From Parvibaculum sp. (GTDB lineage Bacteria; Pseudomonadota; Alphaproteobacteria; Parvibaculales; Parvibaculaceae): a stretch of 39,090 bases of DNA. A program made the translations under genes and the position numbers. The DNA is taken from positions 1 to 39,090 of the forward strand of contig JAHBYL010000023.1 in NCBI GenBank assembly GCA_019635955.1, in the 5' to 3' direction. How positions within the stretch are numbered: position 1 is the first letter of the stretch; each line of letters begins with the position of its first letter. Under the pieces are notes generated by a model. The model did not search any database, had not been told where the DNA came from, and saw nothing but the letters and a program-made list of their open reading frames with translations. This document shows, one piece after another, positions 23,929 through 34,405 of this stretch.

Positions 23929-26900
23929 ATTCCGTCATCGACGCCATATTGGGGCGGACCCGAACCGTTCTCACCACGATGGTCCTCCTCGTGGCGGCGG
24001 GCATCATTTCCTTCATCACGATTCCGAAGGAAGCCGATCCCGATATTCCGATTCCGATCTTCTATGTCTCGATCGTCCATCACGGCATTTCGCCGGAGGA
24101 CGCCGAGCGCCTGCTCATCCGGCCCATGGAAACGGAGCTGCGTTCGCTTGAGGGGCTGAAGGAAATCACGGCCATCGCCTCACAGGGCCATGCCGGCATC
24201 GTGCTCGAGTTCGACGTCAATTTCGACAAGAACGGCGCCATGCAGGATGTGCGCGAGAAGATCGATCTCGCGCGGCCCAAATTGCCGAGCGATACGGAAG
24301 AGCCGACCATCACCGAATTCAACACGTCGCTCTTTCCGGTCCTCGTGGTGACGCTGTCCGGTGAAGTGCCGGAGCGGACGCTTTACAACGCCGCGCAGGC
24401 GCTGAAGGACGAGATCGAAGCGATCCCGACCGTGCTGCAGGCCGATCTCGTGGGACACCGGGAGGAACTGCTCGAGATTGTCATCGATCCCGCCAAGCTC
24501 GAATCCTACGGCATTTCGCAGAGCGAGCTCATCAACACGGTGTCGCTCAACAACAGGCTTGTCGCCGCAGGCAATATCGATACCGGTCAGGGGCGCTTCT
24601 CGGTCAAGGTTCCGGGGCTCTTCGAAACGCGGGAAGACGTGCTCGAACTGCCGATCAAGGCGTCCGGCGAAGGCGTAGTGACGCTTTCCGACGTCGCCGA
24701 CATCCGCCGGACCTTCAAGGATCCGGATGGCTTTGCACGTTTCAACGGCCATCAGGCCATCGCCATCGAAATCACGAAGCGCATCGGCACGAACATCATC
24801 GACAACAACGTGCAGGTCCGCGAGGTCGTGGAGCGGCTGACGAAAGACTGGCCGGAAGCGATCCATGTCGACTACACGATGGATGCATCGGACTGGATCT
24901 ACCGGTCGCTCGGCTCCCTGCAGTCGTCGATCGCGACGGCGATCATCCTCGTCATGATCGTGGTCGTGGCGGCGCTCGGCCTGCGCTCGGCGCTGCTGGT
25001 GGGTATCGCGATCCCGACCTCATTCATGATCGGGTTCTTCTTCCTCGCGTCCTCCGGCTACACCGTCAACATGATGGTGATGTTCGGCATGTTGCTCGCG
25101 GTCGGTCTGCTCGTCGACGGCGCGATCGTCGTGGTCGAATACGCCGACCGGAAAATGTCGGAAGGTCTGAGCAAATTCGATGCCTATTCGCTTGCGTCGA
25201 AGCGCATGTTCTGGCCGGTCGCGTCCTCCACGGCGACGACGCTTGCCGCCTTCCTGCCCATGCTTCTGTGGCCCGGCGTCTCCGGCAAGTTCATGAGCTA
25301 TCTGCCGATCACGCTGATCGTGGTGCTCACGGCATCGCTCATCACGGCGCTCATCTTCGTGCCGACGCTCGGCACCGTGTTCGGCAAGGCGGAGACCGAG
25401 AACGATACGGTTCTGAAGCAACTCGCCGGCGCCGAAACGGGCGATATCCGCGCGCTGCCTGGGCTTACGGGCTCCTATGTGCGGCTGCTCGACAAGCTGG
25501 TCCACTATCCGGGCCGCGTGCTGGCGGCGACCGGCGCCGTGATTGCGGGAACGATCGTACTGTTCTCGGCCTTCAACAGCGGCGTGGAGTTTTTCGTCGA
25601 CACCGAGCCGGAGCGCGCCATCGTGCTCGTCAGCGCGCGCGGCAATCTTTCGGCCGCCGACACGCTTACGCTGGCGCAGGATGTCGAGAGCATCGTGCTT
25701 GCGACCGAGGGCGTGAAAACCGTGTTCACGCGCACCTCCCCCGGACTCGGCGAACGCGGCGGACGTGGCAGTGACGTGCCGAAGGACCTCGTTGCGCAGC
25801 TGCTGATCGAGTTCAAGCCTTATGAGGAGCGTCGCAAGGGCGCGCTGATCCTCGAGGAAATCCGGCAGAACACGGCGACGCTTCCCGGCATCAAGGTCGA
25901 GGTGCGCAAGCAGGAGGATGGGCCGCCCACCGGCAAGGATATCCAGATCGAACTTACATCGACGGATTACCAGAAGCTTCTCGCGACGACGGGCTTCATC
26001 CGCGAGCATCTCGACAAGAATGTCGACGGCCTCATCGATATCGAGGACGGCCGGCCGCTGCCGGGAATCGAGTGGGTGCTGACGGTCGACCGTGAAATGG
26101 CGGGCCGCTTCGGTGCCGATGTGACCTCGGTCGGCGCAGTGATCCAGCTCGTCACCAACGGCATCCTGATCGGCGAATACAGGCCGGACGATTCACGCGA
26201 TGAAGTGGATATTCGCGTCCGCTTCCCGGACAATTTCCGGGTGCTCGACCAGCTCGACAATCTGCGCGTGCAGACGCAGACGGGCCTTGTGCCGATCAGC
26301 AATTTCGTGAAGCGCGAAGCGCGGCCGCAGGTGAGCTCCATCGAACGGATCAACGGCTTCCGCCGCATTCTTATCAAGGCGAATACGGCGATCGATCCGG
26401 CGACGGGTGAGAAGATCAATGTGGATGCGAAGGTCGGCGAACTCAACGCGTGGATATCGCAGCAGGAAATCGATCCGGCGGTGAGCGTCCGCTTCCGCGG
26501 CGCCAATGAGGAGCAGGCGGAATCTGCCTCCTTCCTCGGCGGTGCGCTGATCGCCGCCCTGTTCCTGATGTTCATCATCCTGCTGACACAGTTCAACAGC
26601 TTCTATCACTCGGGGCTGACGCTGCTGGCCATCGTGCTGTCGGTTTTCGGTGCGCTGATCGGTATGGTGGTCACGGGACAGGCCTTCTCCGTCATCATGA
26701 CCGGTACCGGCATCGTCGCGCTGGCCGGCATCGTGGTGAACAATTCGATCATCCTGATCGACACCTACCAGCGCCTCCGCGAGGACGCGATGGATGTCAT
26801 CGAGGCGGTGCTGCGTACGGCGGGACAGCGGCTGCGGCCGATCATGCTGACCACGATCACCACCATGTTCGGGCTGTTGCCGATGGCGTTGCAGCTCAAC

Positions 26901-27128
26901 CTCGATTTCGTGACACGCGAGATCGTGATCGGCGGTCCGGTGGCCGTGTGGTGGGTGCAGCTGTCGACGGCGATCATCTTCGGACTCGCCTTCTCCACGC
27001 TGCTCACTCTGGTGCTGATACCGGTGCTGCTCGCGGCGCCGACTGTCATCCGCGCCAAGCGGGCGGCGCGGCGGAATGGCACGACCTATACGACCTATCG
27101 CGACGAGATGCGCCGCGCGGCGGAGTGA
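23925..27128 (+). CDS. RND efflux pump with altered proton-relay residues, module 2
   Basis: A 1,067-residue inner-membrane RND permease, full length, with the usual 12-helix/two-loop layout. It is only distantly like module 1. In helix 4 the segment GLLVDGAIVVVEYADRKM keeps the first acidic residue (Asp398) but has Gly399 where AcrB has its second aspartate. In helix 10 the segment GIVVNNSIILID has Asn939 in place of the AcrB lysine (Lys940). Other RND groups such as SwrC also carry Asn at the latter site (from memory). The GTG start overlaps the adaptor stop and has GGAG seven bases upstream. The stop is five bases from the convergent gene at 27134. The substrate is unknown. Confidence 0.92.
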   Translation: MNSVIDAILGRTRTVLTTMVLLVAAGIISFITIPKEADPDIPIPIFYVSIVHHGISPEDAERLLIRPMETELRSLEGLKEITAIASQGHAGIVLEFDVNFDKNGAMQDVREKIDLARPKLPSDTEEPTITEFNTSLFPVLVVTLSGEVPERTLYNAAQALKDEIEAIPTVLQADLVGHREELLEIVIDPAKLESYGISQSELINTVSLNNRLVAAGNIDTGQGRFSVKVPGLFETREDVLELPIKASGEGVVTLSDVADIRRTFKDPDGFARFNGHQAIAIEITKRIGTNIIDNNVQVREVVERLTKDWPEAIHVDYTMDASDWIYRSLGSLQSSIATAIILVMIVVVAALGLRSALLVGIAIPTSFMIGFFFLASSGYTVNMMVMFGMLLAVGLLVDGAIVVVEYADRKMSEGLSKFDAYSLASKRMFWPVASSTATTLAAFLPMLLWPGVSGKFMSYLPITLIVVLTASLITALIFVPTLGTVFGKAETENDTVLKQLAGAETGDIRALPGLTGSYVRLLDKLVHYPGRVLAATGAVIAGTIVLFSAFNSGVEFFVDTEPERAIVLVSARGNLSAADTLTLAQDVESIVLATEGVKTVFTRTSPGLGERGGRGSDVPKDLVAQLLIEFKPYEERRKGALILEEIRQNTATLPGIKVEVRKQEDGPPTGKDIQIELTSTDYQKLLATTGFIREHLDKNVDGLIDIEDGRPLPGIEWVLTVDREMAGRFGADVTSVGAVIQLVTNGILIGEYRPDDSRDEVDIRVRFPDNFRVLDQLDNLRVQTQTGLVPISNFVKREARPQVSSIERINGFRRILIKANTAIDPATGEKINVDAKVGELNAWISQQEIDPAVSVRFRGANEEQAESASFLGGALIAALFLMFIILLTQFNSFYHSGLTLLAIVLSVFGALIGMVVTGQAFSVIMTGTGIVALAGIVVNNSIILIDTYQRLREDAMDVIEAVLRTAGQRLRPIMLTTITTMFGLLPMALQLNLDFVTREIVIGGPVAVWWVQLSTAIIFGLAFSTLLTLVLIPVLLAAPTVIRAKRAARRNGTTYTTYRDEMRRAAE

Positions 27129-27133
27129 TCCGC

Positions 27134-27991
27134 TCAGGCCTCGTCCACGACCGGATTTGAAAGCAGGCCGACACCTTCGATATCGATATCGATCGTGTCG
27201 CCTGCCTTCATCCACACGGGCGGCGTCCGCGCGAAGCCGACGCCTGCCGGCGTTCCCATCACCAGCACATCGCCCGGCTCCAGCGTCAGGCATTGCGCAA
27301 GCAGCATGATCGTCTCGTCGACCGGGAAAATCATGTCGCGTGTATTCGCGCTCTGCATGACCTTGCCGTTGAGACGGGATTCGATCCGTAGACCCGTCGC
27401 GCCCGGCGGCAGTTCATCCGCCGTCACGAAGGCCGGGCCGAAGGGGCCCGTGCCATCGAAATTCTTGCCGATGGTCCATTGCGGCGTGCGGCGCTGATAA
27501 TCGCGCACCGACACATCGTTGAAACAGGCATAACCCGCGACATGGGAAAGCGCGTCCGCCTTGGCAACATGGCGCGGCACGCGGCGGCCGATCACGGCTG
27601 CGAGTTCCGCCTCGAAATCGAGCTGTCCGGAGACGCGGGGGCGGATCACCGGCGCGCCATGGCCGACCAGCGTAGTCGCGCCGCGCATGAAGAAATTAGG
27701 GTAATCGGGCTTTTCGCGGCCCCCTTCCGCCGCATGCTCGGCATAGTTGAGGCCGAGGCAGATGATCTTGCCCGGGCGGGGAAGCACGGGGAGCAGCTTT
27801 GCGCCCTCAAGCGGCCGGCGCGGCGCTTTCTCCGCAAGGCTTCGCGCTGCCGCAAGGGCAGCCTCGTCTCCCTGCAACATGTCGAACAGCGAAGCGGGCG
27901 CACCTGCGAGCCCTGCAAGGTCGGCAATCTCGCCGTCCGTCACGGCACCGAACCGCGCCTCACCGGCTTCCTCGAATGTCACAAACCGCAT
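27134..27991 (-). CDS. Fumarylacetoacetate hydrolase family protein
   Basis: A 285-residue enzyme of the FAH superfamily, which cleaves or isomerises 1,3-diketo acids and related products of ring-compound breakdown (fumarylpyruvate, hydroxyheptadienedioate, ureidoglycolate). A small N-terminal domain (about 1-70) precedes the catalytic domain. ICLGLNYAEHAAE opens it, the metal-binding acids are in LDFEAELAAVIGR, and the C-terminal GDVLVMGTPAGVGFARTPP loop is typical. GGAGGGGG close upstream supports the start at 27991; the frame extends to 28045 without a better site. The gene is divergent from the monooxygenase with 120 bases between starts, so shared regulation and a common pathway are plausible. 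The substrate is not determined. Confidence 0.9.
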   Translation of the reverse strand: MRFVTFEEAGEARFGAVTDGEIADLAGLAGAPASLFDMLQGDEAALAAARSLAEKAPRRPLEGAKLLPVLPRPGKIICLGLNYAEHAAEGGREKPDYPNFFMRGATTLVGHGAPVIRPRVSGQLDFEAELAAVIGRRVPRHVAKADALSHVAGYACFNDVSVRDYQRRTPQWTIGKNFDGTGPFGPAFVTADELPPGATGLRIESRLNGKVMQSANTRDMIFPVDETIMLLAQCLTLEPGDVLVMGTPAGVGFARTPPVWMKAGDTIDIDIEGVGLLSNPVVDEA

Positions 27992-28111
27992 GTCCCCCTC
28001 CGCATTTTGCGGCCGGACTTTGCGCCGGAAGCCGTTTCCGTTCAATCCCGCTTTTTCCCGGCGCGTTTACCGGTCTAGACTTCTCAAAACAAAAATGAGG
28101 GAGGAGAGGTC

Positions 28112-29731
<1,620 letters not shown>

Positions 29732-29811
29732 GGGGAGCCCCCATTTGACAGGGGGGCCCACGCTTCTTACTCAGGCTGATACGCTATTTCCGGGCGAGGG
29801 AGGCCCTTTCG

Positions 29812-32800
29812 ATGAAAAGTCTGTTGATCGCGAATCGCGGCGAGATTGCCGTGCGTATCGCGCGCGCCGGTGCGGAACTCGGGCTTCGCACTGTCGCGGT
29901 CTATGCCGAAGACGATGCGCTGTCGCTTCATGTGCGCGCCGTCGACGAGGCGCTGCCGCTGACCGGCACGGGGGCTGCCGCCTATCTCGATATTCGTCAG
30001 ATCGTGGCGGAAGCGAAAAAGGCTGGCTGCGATGCGATCCATCCGGGCTACGGGTTCCTGAGCGAGAATGCGGCTTTCGCGGAAGCCTGCGCGAAGGAAG
30101 GCATCACATTTGTCGGTCCTTCGCCGGAGGCGCTGCGCCTCTTCGGCGACAAGGCGGAGGCGCGGGCGCTTGCGGCAAGGCTCGGCGTACCGCTCTTTCC
30201 CGGCACCAACGGCGCGACGAGTCTTGAGGATGCGCGCCGCTTCATGGAAGCCCATGGCGCCGTGATGCTGAAGGCGCTGGCAGGCGGCGGCGGGCGCGGC
30301 ATGCGCGCGGTGACGGACCCGAAGGATCTCGGCGAAGCCTATGAGCGCTGCCGCTCGGAAGCGCAGGCGGCATTCGGCAGCGGCGACATCTATGTCGAGA
30401 AGCTTGTGCGCAAGGCACGCCACATCGAAATCCAGATCGTCGGCGACGGAAAAAACGTCATCGATCTCGGCGAGCGCGAATGCACGCTGCAGCGGCGCAA
30501 CCAGAAAGTTGTCGAGATTGCGCCTAGCCCGACGCTCGATGCAGGGCTCCGCAAGCGCCTTGTCGAAGCGGCGCGCACACTCGCAGGCGCGGCGAGCTAC
30601 AACGGACTCGGCACTTTCGAATTCCTGATCGACATGGAAGCGAAGTCGGCCGACAGCGCCATCGCCTTCATGGAGGCCAATCCGCGATTGCAGGTCGAAC
30701 ATACCGTCACGGAAGAAGTGACGGGGGTCGATCTCGTGAAGACGCAGCTCCGTATTGCGGCGGGCGCGACGCTGAAAGATGCGGGCCTCGCCGAAGCCCC
30801 CGCTCCGCGCGGCTATGCGATCCAGCTTCGCGTAAACATGGAGCGGATGAATGAAGCGGGCGAGGCCGTGCCGACAAGCGGCACGCTCAATGCCTTCACG
30901 CCGCCTTCCGGTCCCGGCATCCGCGTCGATACATTCGGCTATGCGGGCTATCGCACCAGCCCCAACTACGACTCGCTGCTTGCCAAGCTCATCGCGTACT
31001 CGCCCGCTGCAGACTATGCCTCGGCGGTCACCCGGGCATGCCGAGCCTTGAGCGAATTTCAGATCGAGGGCGTGACGACGAATCTTTCCTTCCTGCAGGC
31101 GCTTCTTGCGCGGGCCGATGTGCAGGCAAACGAGGTTCACACGGGCTTCATCGCCGAACATGCGGCCGAACTTGTGAAGGCGGAGGCCTCGCCTTCGCGT
31201 TTCTTCACCGGCGGCAATGGCGCTGGCGCCACCGCTGCGAAGCATGTCGAGGGACCGGCGGGCACGACGCCCGTTCCCTCCACCATGCAGGGCAAGGTCA
31301 TCTCCATCGATGTCGCAGAGGGCGCGACGGTCGCCAAGGGCCAGCAGATCGCCGTACTCGAAGCGATGAAAATGGAACACACGATTGCCGCACCCTTCGG
31401 CGGCACAGTGCGCAAAGTGGCGGCCATCGCGAATGCCACACTGATGGAGGGCGAGCCGATCCTCTTCATCGAGGAAGGCGCGGGTGGCGACACGGCGGCG
31501 GTGACGGAAGAAGCGATCGATCCCGATTACATCCGCCCCGACCTGCAGCATGTGATCGACCGGCATGCGATCGGGCTTGACGAGAACAGGCCGGATGCGG
31601 TGGCGAGGCGGCGCAAGCGCAATCAGCGCACGGTGCGCGAGAATATCGACCACCTCTGCGACGAAGGCAGCTTCATCGAATATGGCGCATTGGCGCTTGC
31701 CGCGCAGCGCCGCCGCCGCTCAATGGAGGAGCTTTTGAAGATGAGCCCGGCGGACGGGCTCGTTTCCGGCGTCGGTACGGTGAACGCCTCACTCTTCGGC
31801 GAGGAGAGGGCGCGCGCGCTCGTCATGGGTTACGACTTCACGGTCTTTGCCGGCACGCAGGGCGCGATGAACCACAAGAAGATGGACCGCATGCTCTTCC
31901 TTGCGCGGGACCAGAAGCTGCCGGTGGTGCTGCTTGCCGAAGGTGGCGGCGGGCGGCCGGGCGACACGGATACGGCGGGCGTTGCCGGGCTCGATACGCC
32001 GACCTTCCACACTTTCGCAACGCTCAGCGGCAAGGTGCCGCTTGTCGGCATGACGGCGGGTCGCTGCTTTGCGGGCAATGCGGCGCTGCTCGGCTGCTGC
32101 GACGTCATCATCGCAACGGCCGATTCCAATATCGGCATGGGCGGCCCGGCCATGATCGAGGGCGGCGGGCTCGGCGTTTATGCACCCGAAGATGTGGGCC
32201 CTGCCGAAGTGCACCGCAAGAACGGCGTCATCGACATCTTCGTGAAGGATGAGGAAGAGGCGATCGAGGCCTGCAAGAAATATCTTTCCTATTTCCAGGG
32301 GCCGGTTGCCGAGTGGGAAGCAAGCGACCAGCGGATGCTGCGCCATCTCATTCCCGAGAACCGGCTTCGCGCCTATGACATCGACAAGGTGATCGAGGCG
32401 GTGGCGGATGCGGGTTCCGTGCTCGAACTCCGCAAGGAGTTCGGCATCGGCATCAAGACCGCGCTGATCCGCATGGAAGGCCGGCCGATGGGACTGATGG
32501 CGAACAATCCCTATCACCTCGGCGGCGCCATAGACGCGGAGGCAGCGGACAAGGCCGCGCGCTTCATGCAGCTTTGCGATGCTTTCGGCCTGCCTATCCT
32601 TTCGCTCTGCGACACGCCGGGCTTCATGGTCGGGCCGGAGATCGAGAAGGAGGCGCAGGTTCGCCATGTAAGCCGCATGTTCGTGACGGCGGCCAACATG
32701 TCCGTGCCGCTATTCGCGGTGGTGCTGCGCAAGGGCTATGGTCTCGGCGCGCAGGCGATGACGGCGGGGAGCTTCCATGCGCCCTTCTTCAACATCTCCT

Positions 32801-33081
32801 GGCCGACGGGCGAGTTCGGCGGCATGGGGCTCGAAGGCGCGGTGCGGCTTGGCTATCGCCGCGAGATGGAGGCGATCGAAGACCCGGAAGAGCGCGATGC
32901 CTTCTATCGCAAGATGGTCGACCGCTATTACGAGAACGGCAAGGCGACGAACATGGCCTCCTTCCTCGAAATCGACGCGGTGATCGACCCGGCGGAAACG
33001 CGGCACTGGGTCATGCGCGGCATGAAATCCCTGCCGCCGGCGGGGCCGCGCGCCACGCGGAGCTTCATCGACACATGGTGA
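29812..33081 (+). CDS. Single-chain biotin-dependent acyl-CoA carboxylase (BC-BCCP-CT)
   Basis: A 1,089-residue multidomain enzyme. The biotin carboxylase domain (about 1-450) starts LLIANRGEIAVRIARA and has the ATP-grasp GGGGRGM loop (about 158-164) and FMEANPRLQVEHTVTEE (about 286-302). A linker of roughly 35 residues leads to the biotin carrier (about 486-556), where Lys520 in EAMKM is the biotin site. The carboxyltransferase (about 565-1089) has both N and C halves, the latter with NNPYHLGGAI, SLCDTPGFMVGPE and RKGYGLGAQAM. Most propionyl- and acetyl-CoA carboxylases split these functions over two or more genes. Single-chain long-chain acyl-CoA carboxylases with these fused parts are known from mycobacteria and Rhodopseudomonas. 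The true substrate (acetyl, propionyl or longer acyl-CoA) is uncertain. Confidence 0.92.
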   Translation: MKSLLIANRGEIAVRIARAGAELGLRTVAVYAEDDALSLHVRAVDEALPLTGTGAAAYLDIRQIVAEAKKAGCDAIHPGYGFLSENAAFAEACAKEGITFVGPSPEALRLFGDKAEARALAARLGVPLFPGTNGATSLEDARRFMEAHGAVMLKALAGGGGRGMRAVTDPKDLGEAYERCRSEAQAAFGSGDIYVEKLVRKARHIEIQIVGDGKNVIDLGERECTLQRRNQKVVEIAPSPTLDAGLRKRLVEAARTLAGAASYNGLGTFEFLIDMEAKSADSAIAFMEANPRLQVEHTVTEEVTGVDLVKTQLRIAAGATLKDAGLAEAPAPRGYAIQLRVNMERMNEAGEAVPTSGTLNAFTPPSGPGIRVDTFGYAGYRTSPNYDSLLAKLIAYSPAADYASAVTRACRALSEFQIEGVTTNLSFLQALLARADVQANEVHTGFIAEHAAELVKAEASPSRFFTGGNGAGATAAKHVEGPAGTTPVPSTMQGKVISIDVAEGATVAKGQQIAVLEAMKMEHTIAAPFGGTVRKVAAIANATLMEGEPILFIEEGAGGDTAAVTEEAIDPDYIRPDLQHVIDRHAIGLDENRPDAVARRRKRNQRTVRENIDHLCDEGSFIEYGALALAAQRRRRSMEELLKMSPADGLVSGVGTVNASLFGEERARALVMGYDFTVFAGTQGAMNHKKMDRMLFLARDQKLPVVLLAEGGGGRPGDTDTAGVAGLDTPTFHTFATLSGKVPLVGMTAGRCFAGNAALLGCCDVIIATADSNIGMGGPAMIEGGGLGVYAPEDVGPAEVHRKNGVIDIFVKDEEEAIEACKKYLSYFQGPVAEWEASDQRMLRHLIPENRLRAYDIDKVIEAVADAGSVLELRKEFGIGIKTALIRMEGRPMGLMANNPYHLGGAIDAEAADKAARFMQLCDAFGLPILSLCDTPGFMVGPEIEKEAQVRHVSRMFVTAANMSVPLFAVVLRKGYGLGAQAMTAGSFHAPFFNISWPTGEFGGMGLEGAVRLGYRREMEAIEDPEERDAFYRKMVDRYYENGKATNMASFLEIDAVIDPAETRHWVMRGMKSLPPAGPRATRSFIDTW

Positions 33082-33089
33082 ACGACGGA

Positions 33090-33109
33090 GAGGCGGCTCA
33101 GGCCGCCTC
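33090..33109. terminator. Hairpin at the junction of two convergent genes
   Basis: A perfect 8-bp GC stem (GAGGCGGC, loop TCAG, GCCGCCTC) begins eight bases after the carboxylase stop and overlaps the last codons of the leftward oxidoreductase gene. It could end rightward transcription, but has no T run, so termination strength is doubtful. Confidence 0.45.
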
Positions 33110-34189
33110 CTCCGCCACAAAGCCCTTCCAGCCGCGCATATAGGTGACGAAGGCGGAGCCGAGCCCCTCGTCGCGCAGATGCCGCTCGGTCACGGGGAGC
33201 GACGGCGAGACATAGGCCGCATCGCCAAGCACCCGGCGCGGAAAATCGTGGCGCAGGATTGCGGCGCGGCCGATCACGGCGAAGTCGCAGCCCGCTTCGA
33301 TCACGTCTGCGGCATCCTGCGCGCTCATGATCTTGCCGGCAGCGCCCAGGCGGACATTGCCGCGCTTCAGCTCCGTGAAGACGCTCATCAGCGAGCGGCC
33401 GTGGAATTCCTCCTCCACCGGCTCCTTTTTCACATCCCAGAGCGACATGTCGAGATAGTCGATCTTCGCCTGTGCCAGAAGTTCGATGGCGACATCGCGA
33501 ATTTCGGCAAGTTTCAGGCCGAAGCGCTCCGGCGAGAGGCGGATACCGAGCTGGAAGTCCGGACCGCAGGCGGCGCGGATGCCCTCCACCACCTCGAAGG
33601 TGAGGCGGGCGCGGTTTTCCAGCGAGCCGCCATAGCGGCCGTCGCGCCGGTTGATCTCGGGCGAGAGAAACTGCGCCAGGAGGTAGCCATGCGCGCCATG
33701 TACCTCGACGCCGTGAAAGCCCGCTTGCTCAGCGCGCTTTGCCGCCGCGATAAAGGCATCGCGCGCCGCTTCCACTTCCGTATCGGTCATGGCCCGGGCA
33801 CCGGTATCGGCATCGTCGGAGGGGCCGACGATATCCTTCACGATCTCCTTCGGCGAGCGGATGCCGGCGTGGTGAAGCTGCACGGAGGACACCGAACCGT
33901 GGCGATTGATTTCCGCCGCGAGCCGCGTCAGCCCTTCGAGATGCCTGTCGTCCCAGATGCCGAGCTGGCCCGGAAAACCCTGCCCGCCCGCCTGCACATG
34001 GGCGGCGCAGGTCATGGTGAGGCCGAAGCCGCCTTCGGCGCGCATGGTCAGCCAGCGGAACTCGTCGTCCGAGAGGCGGCCATCTTCATGGCTCTGCGTG
34101 TTGGTGAGCGGCGCCAGCATGAAGCGGTTCTTCATGGCCGGGCCCCGGGCGAAGAGAAGCGGCGTGGCGAGCTTGTCGGTCGTGCGCAT
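33098..34189 (-). CDS. NADH:flavin oxidoreductase, old yellow enzyme family
   Basis: A 363-residue FMN-containing TIM-barrel reductase. It reduces activated C=C bonds of enones or dienoyl groups using NAD(P)H. Signature segments are QLHHAG (104-109), GVEVHGAHGYLLAQFLSPE (160-178, with the His pair that binds the substrate carbonyl in this family) and YGGSLENR (186-193). FMN-binding GAAGKI and CDFAVIGRAAI lie near the C terminus. It lacks the C-terminal FAD/NAD domain and iron-sulfur cysteines of the longer FadH-type dienoyl-CoA reductases. GAGG lies close to the ATG. It is divergent from the crotonase gene with 216 bases between starts and convergent with the carboxylase. Confidence 0.92.
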   Translation of the reverse strand: MRTTDKLATPLLFARGPAMKNRFMLAPLTNTQSHEDGRLSDDEFRWLTMRAEGGFGLTMTCAAHVQAGGQGFPGQLGIWDDRHLEGLTRLAAEINRHGSVSSVQLHHAGIRSPKEIVKDIVGPSDDADTGARAMTDTEVEAARDAFIAAAKRAEQAGFHGVEVHGAHGYLLAQFLSPEINRRDGRYGGSLENRARLTFEVVEGIRAACGPDFQLGIRLSPERFGLKLAEIRDVAIELLAQAKIDYLDMSLWDVKKEPVEEEFHGRSLMSVFTELKRGNVRLGAAGKIMSAQDAADVIEAGCDFAVIGRAAILRHDFPRRVLGDAAYVSPSLPVTERHLRDEGLGSAFVTYMRGWKGFVAEEAA

Positions 34190-34279
34190 GGAAACCTCGA
34201 AAGCGGGAATGGCGATAGGCGTTTATAGCCCCGGGGGCGGAATCTTTACAGGCCGCCCGTTTTGGCCCGATTCCACCCT

Positions 34280-34294
34280 GCAGCGGGACGCTGC
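34280..34294. repeat. Short perfect inverted repeat in the divergent OYE/crotonase gap
   Basis: GCAGCG-GGA-CGCTGC pairs perfectly over six bases in the 216-base gap between the two divergent starts. It could be an operator or a transcript hairpin. No regulator gene is adjacent. The rest of the gap holds only the possible promoter at 34336. Confidence 0.35.
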
Positions 34295-34335
34295 GTCAGC
34301 CCGGAACGCGCCATTTTGCCTCCTCGGGCACGGTC

Positions 34336-34363
34336 TTGCATTCGCGGGCCGGGGCTCTATGAC
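34336..34363 (+). promoter_or_regulatory. Possible promoter of the crotonase gene
   Basis: TTGCAT (34336-34341) and TATGAC (34358-34363) are spaced by 16 bases and lie about 45-70 bases before the crotonase ATG. Each hexamer matches the sigma-70 consensus only partly (three and four of six), so the call is tentative. Confidence 0.28.
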
Positions 34364-34405
34364 TCGTGGCAAAGATATTCAGCTGGAGCCAAGCGGAGGA
34401 GCACC

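Noticed and set aside
14738-27128. Possibility that the two RND modules are a recent duplication
   Set aside because: The pumps differ in proton-relay residues, loops and length, and the adaptors differ in their N termini (signal peptide versus membrane anchor), so they are distinct subfamilies.
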